DNA from: Pipra filicauda
Lineage: Eukaryota; Chordata; Aves; Passeriformes; Pipridae
Assembly: GCF_003945595.2 (NCBI RefSeq)
Contig: NW_024104300.1
Span: 248,001 to 312,000 of the forward strand
Direction: 5' to 3'
Length of the DNA: 64,000 bases
The translations under genes and the position numbers were made by a program. The notes beneath the pieces are model-generated. The model saw only the letters and a list, made by a program, of their open reading frames with translations, was not told where the DNA came from and did no database searches. Shown piece by piece: positions 13,301 through 24,682 of the stretch (position 1 is the stretch's first letter; each line of letters begins with the position of its first letter).

Positions 13301-16300
13301 CACAGTTCTGTTAGAAACATATATAAATGTATTTTTAAGATGTTACTTGTTGTGTGCCTTTAGGGAGGATGTTGGAACATTAATATTTCATTGTTGTGTT
13401 TACTAGAATAAATAACTTTACATTGTGTTCTGGTAGCTGTAGAAATGGATATTCGATTGTACTTCATTACGTATGTTCTTCTTTCCTAAATGCTCACTTA
13501 ATGCTGTCACTTTAAATGCTTAGAAACAAGCTTTTCCCAATGCAATTATGGGCCTAGAAAAATAAAAATTATTAGATTCCAAACGTTAGTTTTAATCTGT
13601 CTGCCTTCCTCCTGTCAGCATTAGAAATATACCGATATGTTGCCTCTCTGTTCATCTGCCTTGCCAGGAGTGGGCATTAGACCTGATTATGTGCTTCTTT
13701 CTTTTACCTGGATTTGTACGGATGAAGGTTTTGCACCTTATGTATCAAGTACAGTTTACCCAGTGCAAAAGTGAAGAGAGTATTATTTGTATAACTGAAA
13801 GTGTTATAAAAAGATGAAAGAAGTCAAATGCCTTTTTTTAACTGTACACATTGTGGATCACTCTTTTTAAACATTCAGATACTACTCTGTAGAAGGCAGT
13901 GGTAAAAACAGTTGTACATGTGGAATGCATAGGAACAAAGTCTATGAACTTAGAAAAAAAAAGTCATTGTTTTTTTCTTGTACCCAAGTCTTGAAATTTC
14001 ATCTTAGCATTTTTTTTTTTAGCAAGCTTAGTGTTTTCCATAAAGAAGTCAGCAGGAGCTATGTGAACTTACTGATGTTACGTGCCAAAGGAGTGCACTT
14101 TCCTCAGCAGTCAACTTCATGGGATAGCCTTGGTGCACACTGTGCCAAGTGCTGTCTGCTCATGGTAGAGCTTCTTCAGCAAAGGCTGACTGGCACATTG
14201 ACCCTTCTCTCCTGTGGCACCCAGAAAGAAACACTGGACTGATCTTTTAAATACATTTCAATATTCAGATGCATTTTGATTCCCAAGAGCTTTGTTTTTT
14301 ATGTAATTACTTCTTTGGAAATTTTGCTACGTGTAAAAAATCTGATTAATTAGTTTGGTATTTGCAGACCTGACAAGTGCAAGAGTGTGAGTGCATGAGC
14401 AATCTTTCTTGGCAGGGATGAAAGGAGCTAATGATATATGCTCCTGAAGAACAAAGGTACTCTGTTTCTCATGCTGGGGTTTGGCAAATCCAGCAGACCA
14501 GGAGGGGAGAGGCTGCATATCTGTCCCCGTGCATGCAGAGCACATCTGTACACGCCAGCTACGCAGGTTAACACAGACACATGAAGTATGAGCACAGACA
14601 ACACCAGTAGCTGCGTCCCTCTCCCCTGAGAGTGGCTGTCCACTAGTGCAAAATGTGCTGTGGGGATGGTCTGGTCAGGCTGTCAGATCTGAGTCTGTAG
14701 TTTAGGCTGTCTCCACCTTTGTGCCTCTGTGCTCCTTTGAGCTCATGGAGGTGGGTCTTGAATGGGCTGATGTCTCCTTTGATAGTCCTGGGAGCAGCTG
14801 GGGAGGGTATTACTTGGGCTCCTTTCTGTGTGTGCAGGTGATCTCTTTCGCCCAGAAATTTACTCTATGTAATCTTGTGAGGGAGAAAACATGCCACAGA
14901 GACTGAATTTAAGAGCATTGGTTTTGCACATTTGAAATATGTCATGTTGATCGGATGAGACAGAAACTAGTGCTGTCCCTGTACTGCAGTTGTTTTTGTA
15001 TGCACGAGTAGAGTATTCACATCTCCAGAAATCCCTTTTAAAAGAAGTGATTTCTGTTGCAGATAATAGATTTTAAACAGTGAGTATTTGTCACAGATGT
15101 TAAATGAACTTCATTTTCATTTGTAATGTGGGATGAAAGAGCATTTGTGGAAGGCTGCATTATCGCCAACTTTAGGTTGTCTGTATAGTGCATCTTTCTT
15201 AAGCTTGCAAAGAGGTACAGGTAATTCTGATGTCCTTTAATTTCCTAGAAATTAATGAACGTGTGCATAACTCAAGCCTATGTTGTTTTATTGTCTCTGA
15301 TGTTCACCAGCTTGGGAAGCGCTGCTTATTTTGGTGATTCTTCCTCGTACTAGCATTAGTAAAATCAAACTTTTGAACAATGGCTAGTGAAGAAGAGATG
15401 GTAATAAGGGTAATTAATTCGTCGGTTCATAGTGTAGCGATCTGCTACTGTTCTTCCTTTCTGGGTGTGAACTACAGAACAGATCTTTTGTTTTTGAAAA
15501 ACAGGGGTGGAGAAGGGTGAGAGTGCAATAAAAATGAGTGCACATACCCTGAGAATTCCTTTGGATTAGTTAGTAGCTTATTTGCAGCTTGAGAAACTGG
15601 AATGTGCCTGTCTGAGCCAGCTGCTGCTACACTGGGGGTATTAACACTTGCAATAACACTGGTCAGAGCCAGAATCAGAAGACATCTACCCCCCCTTCTG
15701 TCCAAGTGAAAGGGAGGAGAAACTTGCAGTGTGTTGACCGTGGTGTTGTACAAAGGATGTTGAGAGAGATTTTGGATGCAGAAAGATGTGTTTATAGGGT
15801 CTTAAGCTGACATATAGTTACTTTTGAATGGAAAAAAACAAAGGAGAGAGAGAAAGGAAAAAAGGTTTAAACCCTGCAACGAACTCTTTTGCTGCTACAA
15901 CCAGTGGGGAAAAGAAACAGTGTGGTCCCCAGCCAAAACTCTTGATCGGGTAGGCTTTCCAGGGCAGTGGGTACTGACAATGATGGTGCTTTTTTGCCAC
16001 ATTTGCCTCTAATGTGATGCACTTCTCAGTGGGATCCACTTGATCACACTACTGCTCGTTCCTGTTTACAGGGGGATCAAAGCATAGTTGGGGTCATATG
16101 ATGGCTAGTTTATAAGCCTTCTGTTTGTGTGTTACAGGGTAATACTTATCTGCTTTGTTACTCACTAGGTCTTGGTCTTCTTCTTCCTCTGATATAAATG
16201 GAAAGTTACAAGTTATGAAGAGAGCGGGGGAGAAAGGGTGATCTTGCTCCAGTTGCAGCACTTCCCCTGAGACACTGACCTAGGCAACACTCCTGGGCTT

Positions 16301-19300
16301 TGCACAGAATCTCCAGCACAACCACAGCAAGGGAAAAGACTGCCCTGGGAGCTTTAGGAAAAACACTACAGCAACAGCCCAAGACTTACCTTGGAGTTAT
16401 GGAGCTGTAAGGGAAGGGCAGGATGCAGAAATGCAAACAGAAGACCCCTGCTGTCACAAAGGTTAAGATTTTAATGGCACTGTGTAAATATTAAAAGTAT
16501 GTAAAAGATACACTGTGCTTGCATCTTTAGGGAATATCCTTTTGGAACTTGTATTAGCTACTGATGAACTCCATTTCTGTAATTTATGTCTTGCAGTGCT
16601 GCACTTTGCTGAAATATTGAGAAGGGGTGTCCAGTTTGCTAACAGTAGATCAACAACCTGTTTTTTATTTCAATTAGCACTTCGTTGTTTCCTCTTCTTG
16701 GCTAAAATCAAAGTATGAATTTCTGTTATCATACTAGAAATGCTTCAAGGATCAAAATTACTTTAACTTAACTGAAATTGAGTGGTTCATGGAAGACACA
16801 CACACACACACACAAAAATCATGTAGCTTGTTGAGCTGGTCAGACAAAAGCTGTTTAAATTAATTTCTCCCAATAGAACTTGGACCACTTGCACTATGAG
16901 TTTGTCCTTAGGACTTAGGTTAACACTTTTCCCTACTGACTTCTCAAATGTAAGCCTAGATAATAGAACTAAGGAAATAATAACATGTTTAAAAAATATA
17001 TAATTTTACAAAAGAACGTTTCAGAAGAGTGTGGATGAAAGTTAACTGTCTTATTCATGTTTTCTGCAGGTCACAGTGCATCAACCAGATGAAAGAATTA
17101 AAAGAACAATGTGAAGAAAGGATAGATGAACTTACAAAAAAGGATGTACCACAAATCAAAGAAAACAAAGAATTCTCAGAAGATTCAAAAAAATATAGCC
17201 AGGTATTGTTTGGATAATTTCTTGAAATTTTTTTTTTTTGCAATTCTTAAGTATTTCTCCACCTTTCTGCTGTCTCCAACTAACATTAGCCCAGCTCATT
17301 AAGTTTTGCTCTGCTTCAACATTTGTTAAATCTTTATGATCTATCGGAAATAGTGTGATTCCAAGGACAGCCCTTTAGTGAAGAAATTTTTCCTAATATC
17401 CAATCTGAACTTCCTCTGGTGCAACTTGGGGCCATTTCCTGTGGTCCTGTCACTTGTTGCCTGGGAGAAGAAGCCAGCCCCCCACCTTGGTGCAGCCTCC
17501 TTTCAGGGAGTTGTAGAAAGTGATGATGGAAGTGCAGCAACGAGCTGATGATGGTTGGGAGAGCATCAGATTCCCATGACCATGGAAGTAAGCAGATATC
17601 AGTTTGGAGCAATCAACTGTGGCTTCTTTGTCCCACTGAAGTTACTGATGCAGAGCTGCCAGGCAGGTAACCTCAAGCAGGCCTCATCATATCTAAGCTT
17701 AACTTTTCTTTTTCTTTCTTTTTCCTCTCAAGTCTTTCTCTCTGATCATTCTCATAAATTCCTCTACAAACAGCTCCACTCTGCTCTTTCATAGAATCAT
17801 AGAATCATAGAATCGATTGGGTTGGAAAAGACCTCCGAGATCATCGAGTCCAACCCTTGGTCCAAATCCAGTCCATTTACTAGATCATGGCACTCAGTGC
17901 CACGTCCAATCTGCGTTTAAAAATCTCCAGGGATGGTTAATCCACCACCTCTCTGGGCAGCCCATTCCAATGCCTGATTACTCTCTCTGTAAAGAATTTT
18001 CTCCTGATATCCAACTTAAATTTCCCCTGGTGGAGCTTAAGCCCGTGCCCCCTTGTCCTGTTGCTGAGTGCCTGAGAGAAGAGACCAACCCCCACCTGGC
18101 TAGAACTTCCCTTCAGGTAGTTATAGACGGTGATGAGGTCACCTCTGAGCCTCCTCTTCTCCAGGCTAAACAACCCCAGCTCCCGCAGCCTCTCCCCATA
18201 GGACTTATGCTCCAGTCCCTTCACCAGCCTTGTTGCTCTTCTCTGGACCCGCTCCAGCACCTCAATATCCTTCCTGAACTGAGGGGCCCAGAACTGAACA
18301 CAATACTCAAGGTGTGGCCTCACCAACGCAGAGTACAGGGGAAGGATCACTTCCCTGCTCCTGCTGGCCACGCTATTTTTGATACACGCTATTTTCCCCA
18401 CTGGCCTTGGCTTTGCACCCTCATTTGGTGTTTTCTGAGATGACATTAGGGGGAAGAATAACTCTGTATGTCAGCGCAGGTGGGGTCCTGACTGCTTGAG
18501 CAGTGACTGTGAAGGGGAGAGCCTGGGTGCTACAAGGGATGCCACATGAGCCAGTGGTGCAAGGTCAACTGTGTATGGGGTTGCATTAGGAGTACCATGG
18601 CCACCCCATCTTTTTAAATCTCTTCAACCTCCATTCAACCCTAGAAATGTGCTGTGCTGTAGCTGGACAATCACCATTCTCTACAGGCAGCTCCAGGTTC
18701 CCTTCATAGAGGATGGGTGTTTCCAAAGCCCTGGGTACATCCCTCAGTTCATCTTTCATTTTCACCAGGAACTAATGGTGAATTGTTAGTTAAATCCTGT
18801 ATTTCTCAAGAGGTCTGAGCTTTTCAGTCCTGAACACATGGAGGAAACGAAATTTCAGTGCTGCAGTTTCTCAGGCCTCTTTGGAGGAAGAGCTCAGGCT
18901 GAAAGTGATGCACTGGGGAGATCCTGTTTTATTACAGAGATCCTTCTGAGCCAGTGTTAGACACACAACAGAGCATCAGGGTAGGAGGTGACAGAAGGAT
19001 GGTGCATGACTCAAATGTAGCGAAGCAAATGCAAAAATTTAATAATTAATAAAAAATTTAATAACCATTAGTGACAACAACCAAAGCAATAATGATAATT
19101 ATAATGATATTGAAACAAACAAATTTAATACAAACAAAGAAACTCCCCTCCCTCGGCCCCCTACCAAAATACTTAATTCAGATAATCTGGGAGTCATTTA
19201 TGGAGCGAGGTGGTAATCTTATTGCTGTGAAAACATATATGGGACTCACTTTCTTAATGGCATCCTCGAGCTCCCTGTTCCCTATGCTGTAGATAAGGGG

Positions 19301-22300
19301 ATCCACTGATGAAGACACCACCAAGCACAGGACTGTCAAACACGAGATCTAGGGGATGGGGAGGAGATGGAAGGGGGCCTCAGGTATGCAAACAGGCCAC
19401 CACTGACATACAGGGAGACCATGGCCATGTGAGGAAGGCCAATGCCAATGTGAGTAAAAGCAGTACATGGAATTTTAATTGCTAAATTGGAAGATCTTCA
19501 AGATCATGTATATGTTAGCCTTAATCTTTAAGTGGGTCAGATGCTGAGCAGTCTACTGCCAGAACTTAATACATTCTTAAGTAAGCTCTATCACATTAAA
19601 CAGGTACTATTGTCTAGTTGCTAATTTATGTTTTCTTTTCTTAATCCTGCATTCAGCATAGTTACGGACCAGTTCCCATACAAGCCTTACGTAACTGAAG
19701 TCTTATTATGTCCAAACACAGTTTTCCCGCCCAACAGATTACTAATAGTAGTTAATGCCATCTGTTTTTTTGCTCTGCTGACCCTGAGGCAGTAGCAGGG
19801 TAACAGTGGATAAATGTGGGGTGTTACAGTTCTGTGACGCTCAGAGAATAATCGACAGCAGTGAGCTCATTCTTACCCACAGTTAAAGAAGGTCTGTTAA
19901 AATTCTCCTAATGTGTCATGCTGTTACATAGAAACATTACTGCATATTCAAAATTGTGTGGTACTTCCATCACCAATAAAAAATTTCAGTGCAAATATTT
20001 CCAAGTGTGTTGGGAATTTTTTTCTCCCCTACTGAATTCTTACCTCTGTTCCATTTCCCTTTCCAAATCCAGGAGCAGTTACATAGACCAATGCTTATCT
20101 TGTGTGCATTCACTTTATAGGTCAATATTCAACTGCCAGCCTTGAAGCAAACTGAGTTCAAGCACATTGACTTGGAACAGCAGAAACCCACTGAAGATGT
20201 ACCTAAAGCAGTACCTACACTAAGACAGACAGACTTGATGAAGGCTAAAGGTGAGATGGAAATCACTGTCTTACTAACAACTGATTAAGAACAGTTGTAA
20301 TTTAATTGAACATTTAAAAACATTTTTGTACACAAGATCAAGATGGAAAAAAGTGACACCAAGAGTCTGAACTTTAGGTAGTTTTCCAGCCTTGGAGAAG
20401 CACTACTGAAGCATTTTTATTGCTGGCATTTCTACTGGTTCAGTTTTGTTGTAATTGACATGTTGCATATGAAGGAAAATACAAATATTTACAATTCTGG
20501 AGTCATATTTCTCATTTAATATGGAGAAAATACCCTACACTTTTGGAAGGCATGATTTTCAAGCACACTTAAAATCTGCCTGCTCAGAAAGTTTGACACA
20601 TCCAGCCTGCTACTCCTCCCTAAGGAATAGCTGAAAGTTAGGCTTAAAACAAACACACATACATGCTTCCCACTTGTCACTGAGCAAAATGCAAGTAAGG
20701 ACAATAATACAGAGGCGATCTGGTTAGTTAACCTAATGGTTTAGTGATTGCTTTTGGTACTAAATTTCAGAAACTGTTAATTTGAGTGGACCTTGTGTGT
20801 CCATCTTGCACAGTAGTGTGATAGAATTTCGATTCCCTATTTAGTTATTCTTATATGCTATCTTAAATTACAATCTTGTCCACATGCAACTCTCATTTTA
20901 GAGAGCTAGCAATTGAAGACAACATCTACGTATAGTTTATTTGGGCAAATTTTATCTTTTTTAGTTACAAATGCAGATACATGGGAAAAAAGATAAGTTA
21001 ATGTCTGCCAAAAATGATAGCACTCCTGTACTTCCTCTTCATATTTAAAAATAAGAACAGCCGTGGTTTACCTGCAAAGCTGCCTATGTGACTGCTTTGT
21101 CCTGAGCTACTTTTAAATACAGAATCAATTTTATTGTTTGTAACAAAATGTAATACACAGAAACCTGATGTTTATATAGCACACCGCAATTTTTATTTAA
21201 ACTGCTTTATTTCACTTGCCCGAGTTATTAACCACACACCCCAAAATTTTACAGGATGTAGAAGCATGAATCTGATGATGGTAAACAAAGTCTCCTCCTT
21301 TAGCTGTTCCCAGTAGGAAAAACATGAATTATCTTCTTTTTATCTTTGGAACTGAGGCGGTTGAAAGATATTATTTCAGAGGAAAAACAAGAATCGAATG
21401 AGAAATATAAAGCATTATTTATTAAAGGTTTTTAACTTGTGCCATGACTGAAAGGCATTATTTTTTTCACTCAGAATAATTTTTATTGTTTTCAGAAAGA
21501 ATAGATGGCCCAGCTGACATCAGAAAACAGGAGCCTAAGGCAGAAGAGGAGCAGCTTTTTAGTCAGTTGAAAAAACCACAAGATCCCCTCAAGGCTGCTG
21601 CAGGTCACAAGGAGATGCTACCTGAATCAGAGAAGGAGCCAAATCCATCTGGAAATGAAAAACACATAGCTGGGCAAGATGTGTTACAGCCAGCACCAGA
21701 GCAGGCTGCCAGTGAGGAAGTTGAGAGGGAACAGCTCCTAAACTACGATGCTAAGCAGGACGACTTGTCCCTGGGAAAGGCTGGTTCGTAGCATGTTAAG
21801 AACGGTATTGTTAAGAAAGGTAAAGAAATGAAACTGTGGAATAGGGCATGATTTCTGCAAGAGCAGTGGCAGCTGTCCAGATTTGAGTACAAGTTTTCAC
21901 AAAGGTTGGTGTGATATGGGAAAGGTGTCAGTCACCAGCAGTCTTCTGCAGTCCATGGGTAAAGACGGAGGCTTCTGTTTGTGCAACATGGAGCTACCAG
22001 GCTGGGTTCCACAGCAGCCTTACTGGCTTTCTCTCCATTAGGCTGTACAAGGCATTTGGGGAAATTAGCCCCAAAATGTTTTGGTACTGGGGCTTTTTAA
22101 GAATAGGATGCATTTGAAAAGGATGAGATGTTAACCCTTCAAAGCACTGATGGATGAGTAGAGAGTTACTTATGCATGGATGTTTTGCAGTTAGCATTAC
22201 CATTGACACTGTAAAAAGACTAGCTATCAGTATTTAAAAATAAGATACGACTAAAACTCTTACGACTTCAGATATCTGAAGTTTATTACTGTGAGTCTGC

Positions 22301-24418
22301 AAAAACATGGATCAGATGTTGTACAGGTGCCGGTTTCTGGCATCTACCATGTGGCCTTGAATCACATCTCCATGGCATGGAGCAGCAGAGTATTGATGTA
22401 TCTAAACCTGACCAGTATCTAGACATCCCTCTGTCTATTTCTAGAGGGATTTGGTCTCAGGTGGACTCATTAGCCCAGAGTAATCAAAAGACAAAACCTT
22501 ATGGCAGTCAGAGCAGGAATTGATGCCCACAAAAAATGCTGTGTATGGTTTTCTAGTAAAGACATTCTCAGAATCATGAGTTAAGAGTTGTCTGAGTGTT
22601 AACATTGTTGCTAACTTGGAGGGGATAAATAATCCCCAAAAAACTAACAGCATTGATAAACTAGTATTTTTCCAACTGCTCCAAAAAGATGCTGGCCAGA
22701 GCAGGCTGCACCCCAAAGAGATGTAATTAAAAGTTACCTAAAATGCTGCCATTTTAACAGAAATAAATAGCAAAAAGATTAGGTTAAAAAAATCATCCAA
22801 CAATTAGAGCAAAGAAAAGCTCTGCCATGCAGCCTGTGAAAAGTCTGCATTTCTGTGAGCAAAAAAGACTAGCGGTATGTTCTTCAGGCTGATTGTTCAA
22901 CAAAAATACCATAATTACTGCACAGGTTCCTTGTAGCCAAAGGAGCACTAAGGTAGAAATACTTCTTCAGTATTCTCTGTGCATTCTCTGTCTTTCAGGA
23001 AGAGCTGCTTCTGAAAGTTAGACAGCTTTAGGTCTGTAACTATAAAAATCTATTTGATGTGGTGGTCTGAATATGGACAACATAAGGCTTAAAGCTTAAA
23101 TTTTCAAGCCTGTTTCTAAGCCACTTACTAACTGGAGGGCTTGGCTTTAAGAATATTTTGAACCAGAAGCTCTAATCTATCTTGAGTGGAGTATGTTTAT
23201 ACCTCTTGTGGGATATGCTTATACCTCTCTGCTGTTATGTTTTTTTCTGGCTGATTATTTGAAAAATAAGGACAGTAATTTGGCAGTCAGAAATAATGTT
23301 TCCATTTACTTTTGAGCTCTCTATCTAAAGAAATCTTAAGATAGTCAATAAAAGTTGCTTGAGATGAGTTAATGACTGAGTGAAGAAAATCTCTTCTAGG
23401 AAAGTACTTTTGTGTCAGGTTAGCACATCAAACTACTCTTTTTTATGCTATATTCACAGCTTTTCCCTTGCGGGACAAACTAAAACAAGAAGGGCAGAAG
23501 CTGAGACGTTTTGGTGGTAGTGGCAATACATTTAAAAGCAATATCACAGTCAAGTTTTCAGCATTGGCTTCAGCTTTTGCTCTTCCTTAGGATGTCCCTT
23601 AATGTATTCTGAAATTGTTCAATGCTTTTTCTTTCTGTCCATCTGAGTGTTGGCTGAATTTTATCGCGCTTTCCAAATCCCAAAAGATTCTGGCTTTTAT
23701 CTGGTTCTTTAGACAAGATTAACAGCAAAAGTTGCTCTGAAATTTAACATTCAAAATGAAAAATAATATGAAAACCTACTCTGAACAGCAATTCATTCAG
23801 CAGCAAAGTAAATTATATGGAAGATGATTACAGTCACTGTTTCTCTGTGCAATGACCCTATGGTATAGCATAAACCTACTTAATTTTAAATCTTTTCAGA
23901 AAAACAGGAACATGAAGCAATGAACCAGGACAAGGATGCTGATTACAATTTAGATGAGAATGAAGCTGAATCAGAAACAGACAAGCAAGCAGCACTTGCA
24001 GGGATTGAAAATGGTAAAAAAGGAAAAAAAAAACATTTAAAGCCAAATACCATGTGCTGAAAATTTTAAGATGGTATTTTGCATGGTATTCTGTAGTAAG
24101 ATATACCGAGCTAATTTCTGTTTTCTCTTTGAGCTTTCCCTCATGTTGATAGTGTGATTTATTTTCTGTATAGCGTCACTGAAGCTACTCTTTAATGGGG
24201 GGCATGAGGGTGTGGTATCTGTAACTTTACTATACAGTATTTAATAGTCTTTACAAAATTTCTCCTGTAGTTTTTCTACATAGAAGAACTTTTTTTATGA
24301 AAAACTATCACTTCTGCCTGTTTAAGAGATTTCTTTACCTTTTTTATCCTCATTAGTTCAAAACCCTGAAGATATGAAGAACCACTTAACTGACCACGGT
24401 GAAGGAGGACAGTTGTGA
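10255..24418 (+). CDS. GOLM1: GOLM1 (Golgi membrane protein 1, GP73), 3' seven coding exons
   Basis: Type II Golgi membrane protein with a lumenal coiled coil and an acidic C-terminal region; its molecular role is poorly defined. Seven exons (10255-10309, 11322-11424, 17070-17202, 20121-20250, 21496-21783, 23900-24013, 24357-24418) join in frame into about 294 residues and a TGA stop. The first matches human GOLM1 from about residue 104, so the cytoplasmic tail, membrane anchor and first part of the coiled coil lie left of this window. Strong landmarks are two N-glycosylation sequons (NIT, NQT) at the human positions, the motif [14 protein letters not shown], and the acidic block [20 protein letters not shown]. 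The middle part (exons 20121 and 21496) is weakly conserved, as is usual for this protein. The C-terminus differs from mammals, ending in GEGGQL. Identity is very sure; the exact donor of the 21496 exon is less so. Confidence 0.95.
11322..11424 (+). CDS. GOLM1: GOLM1 coding exon (coiled coil, NQT sequon)
   Basis: A 103-nt exon with a TGATCAG acceptor and a GTAAGT donor. It encodes a heptad-rich coiled-coil piece ending [14 protein letters not shown], which is nearly identical to human and contains the second conserved sequon, NQT. Confidence 0.95.
16796..16814. repeat. (CA)9 microsatellite
   Basis: Short uninterrupted AC/CA run in a GOLM1 intron. Confidence 0.9.
17070..17202 (+). CDS. GOLM1: GOLM1 coding exon (end of coiled coil)
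   Basis: A 133-nt exon with a TTCTGCAG acceptor and a GTATTG donor, ending on a complete codon. It reads [20 protein letters not shown] and onward, matching the human coiled-coil end, then becomes a charged variable stretch. Confidence 0.95.
17374..17530 (-). mobile_element. CR1 LINE internal fragment
   Basis: Matches CR1 text on the - strand (AGAAATTTTTCCTAATATCC, GTGGTCCTGTCACTTGTTGC, CTTTCAGGGAGTTGTAGA) but lacks the 3' terminus. It is 260 bases left of a second CR1 in the same orientation and overlaps it in CR1 coordinates, so the two are separate insertions. Confidence 0.85.
17790..18400 (-). mobile_element. CR1 LINE, 3' end with RT C-terminal remnant
   Basis: The 3' microsatellite is at the left (CATAGAATCATAGAATCATAG). 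The - strand has an open frame at about 17937-18400 with the CR1 reverse-transcriptase C-terminus: [76 protein letters not shown]. The open frame over about 155 residues suggests a fairly young copy. It is 5'-truncated and cannot move. Confidence 0.95.
19244..19470 (-). pseudogene. Olfactory receptor relic (TM6-TM7, OR14-like)
   Basis: On the - strand, [20 protein letters not shown] then PPSISSP matches the sixth and seventh membrane segments of avian olfactory receptors. After a frameshift and an in-frame stop, the next frame continues [20 protein letters not shown] then [11 protein letters not shown], the PLIY/TM7 motif and C-tail. Only the 3' quarter of a receptor is visible; no signs of TM1-TM5 were found upstream. 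It lies antisense in a GOLM1 intron. The PPSISSP motif is typical of the expanded avian gamma-c (OR14) family. Confidence 0.85.
20121..20250 (+). CDS. GOLM1: GOLM1 coding exon (variable lumenal region)
   Basis: A 130-nt exon with a CTTTATAG acceptor and a GTGAGA donor, in phase with both neighbours. It encodes a poorly conserved polar stretch ([13 protein letters not shown] to DLMKAK). The call rests on splice sites, reading frame and position rather than strong sequence identity. Confidence 0.85.
20251..23899 (+). other. GOLM1 introns, nothing else recognised
   Basis: Introns flanking the 21496-21783 exon. AT-rich, with no transposon or other gene recognised. Confidence 0.5.
21496..21783 (+). 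CDS. GOLM1: GOLM1 coding exon (large acidic exon)
   Basis: A 288-nt exon with a TTTTCAG acceptor that encodes an acidic, Glu/Gln/Pro-rich region ([26 protein letters not shown]). The donor that keeps phase 1 with the next exon is GTTCGT at 21784, which is weak. Reading straight through it gives two more residues and then TAG at 21789-21791, so failure to splice would end the protein here. Confidence 0.85.
23900..24013 (+). CDS. GOLM1: GOLM1 coding exon (conserved acidic block)
   Basis: A 114-nt exon with a CTTTTCAG acceptor and a GTAAAA donor, phase 1 in and out. It carries [20 protein letters not shown], the best conserved part of the GOLM1 C-terminal half; human differs by a single residue in this block. 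Confidence 0.95.
24357..24418 (+). CDS. GOLM1: GOLM1 last coding exon
   Basis: A 62-nt coding part after a TCATTAG acceptor. It reads [20 protein letters not shown] then TGA. The short NVQNPEDMK piece lines up with human NVEDQK, and the rest is unlike mammals, so the extreme C-terminus is lineage-specific. Confidence 0.85.
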
Positions 24419-24676
24419 ACAAAGGAGGTTCATGATGCAACTTAGTCACCTCTTCATCTGTATGCAGCAATGATGAGAGCAAAGTGATCTGAGAATGTTT
24501 TGATTACCTTCTCGAGGCTTGAATAACGGCCCAAATGAAGTAGTATCTTCCTGTGAAGTTTTGGTACTGTTTCAGTGGGGAAAAAGCAATCTGAAATTTC
24601 TGGAGGCTTGTTAAAGCAGTTGACGTCTGCACTGACTCTCTCCTTCCTACTGATTATAAAACTGAAATCAGCAAGC

Positions 24677-24682
24677 AATAAA
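24677..24682 (+). promoter_or_regulatory. AATAAA poly(A) signal, proximal, GOLM1
   Basis: A perfect AATAAA 259 bases after the GOLM1 stop codon. Use is not proven. Confidence 0.4.

Larger units (their letters stand above)
10310..17069 (+). other. GOLM1 introns (two), nothing else recognised
   Basis: Intron sequence around the exon at 11322-11424. There is a (CA)n tract at 16796-16814. No transposon or other gene was recognised in the remainder. Confidence 0.6.

Noticed and set aside
17937..18446. 169-codon frame on the - strand
   Set aside because: It is the reverse-transcriptase C-terminus of a truncated CR1, not a host gene.
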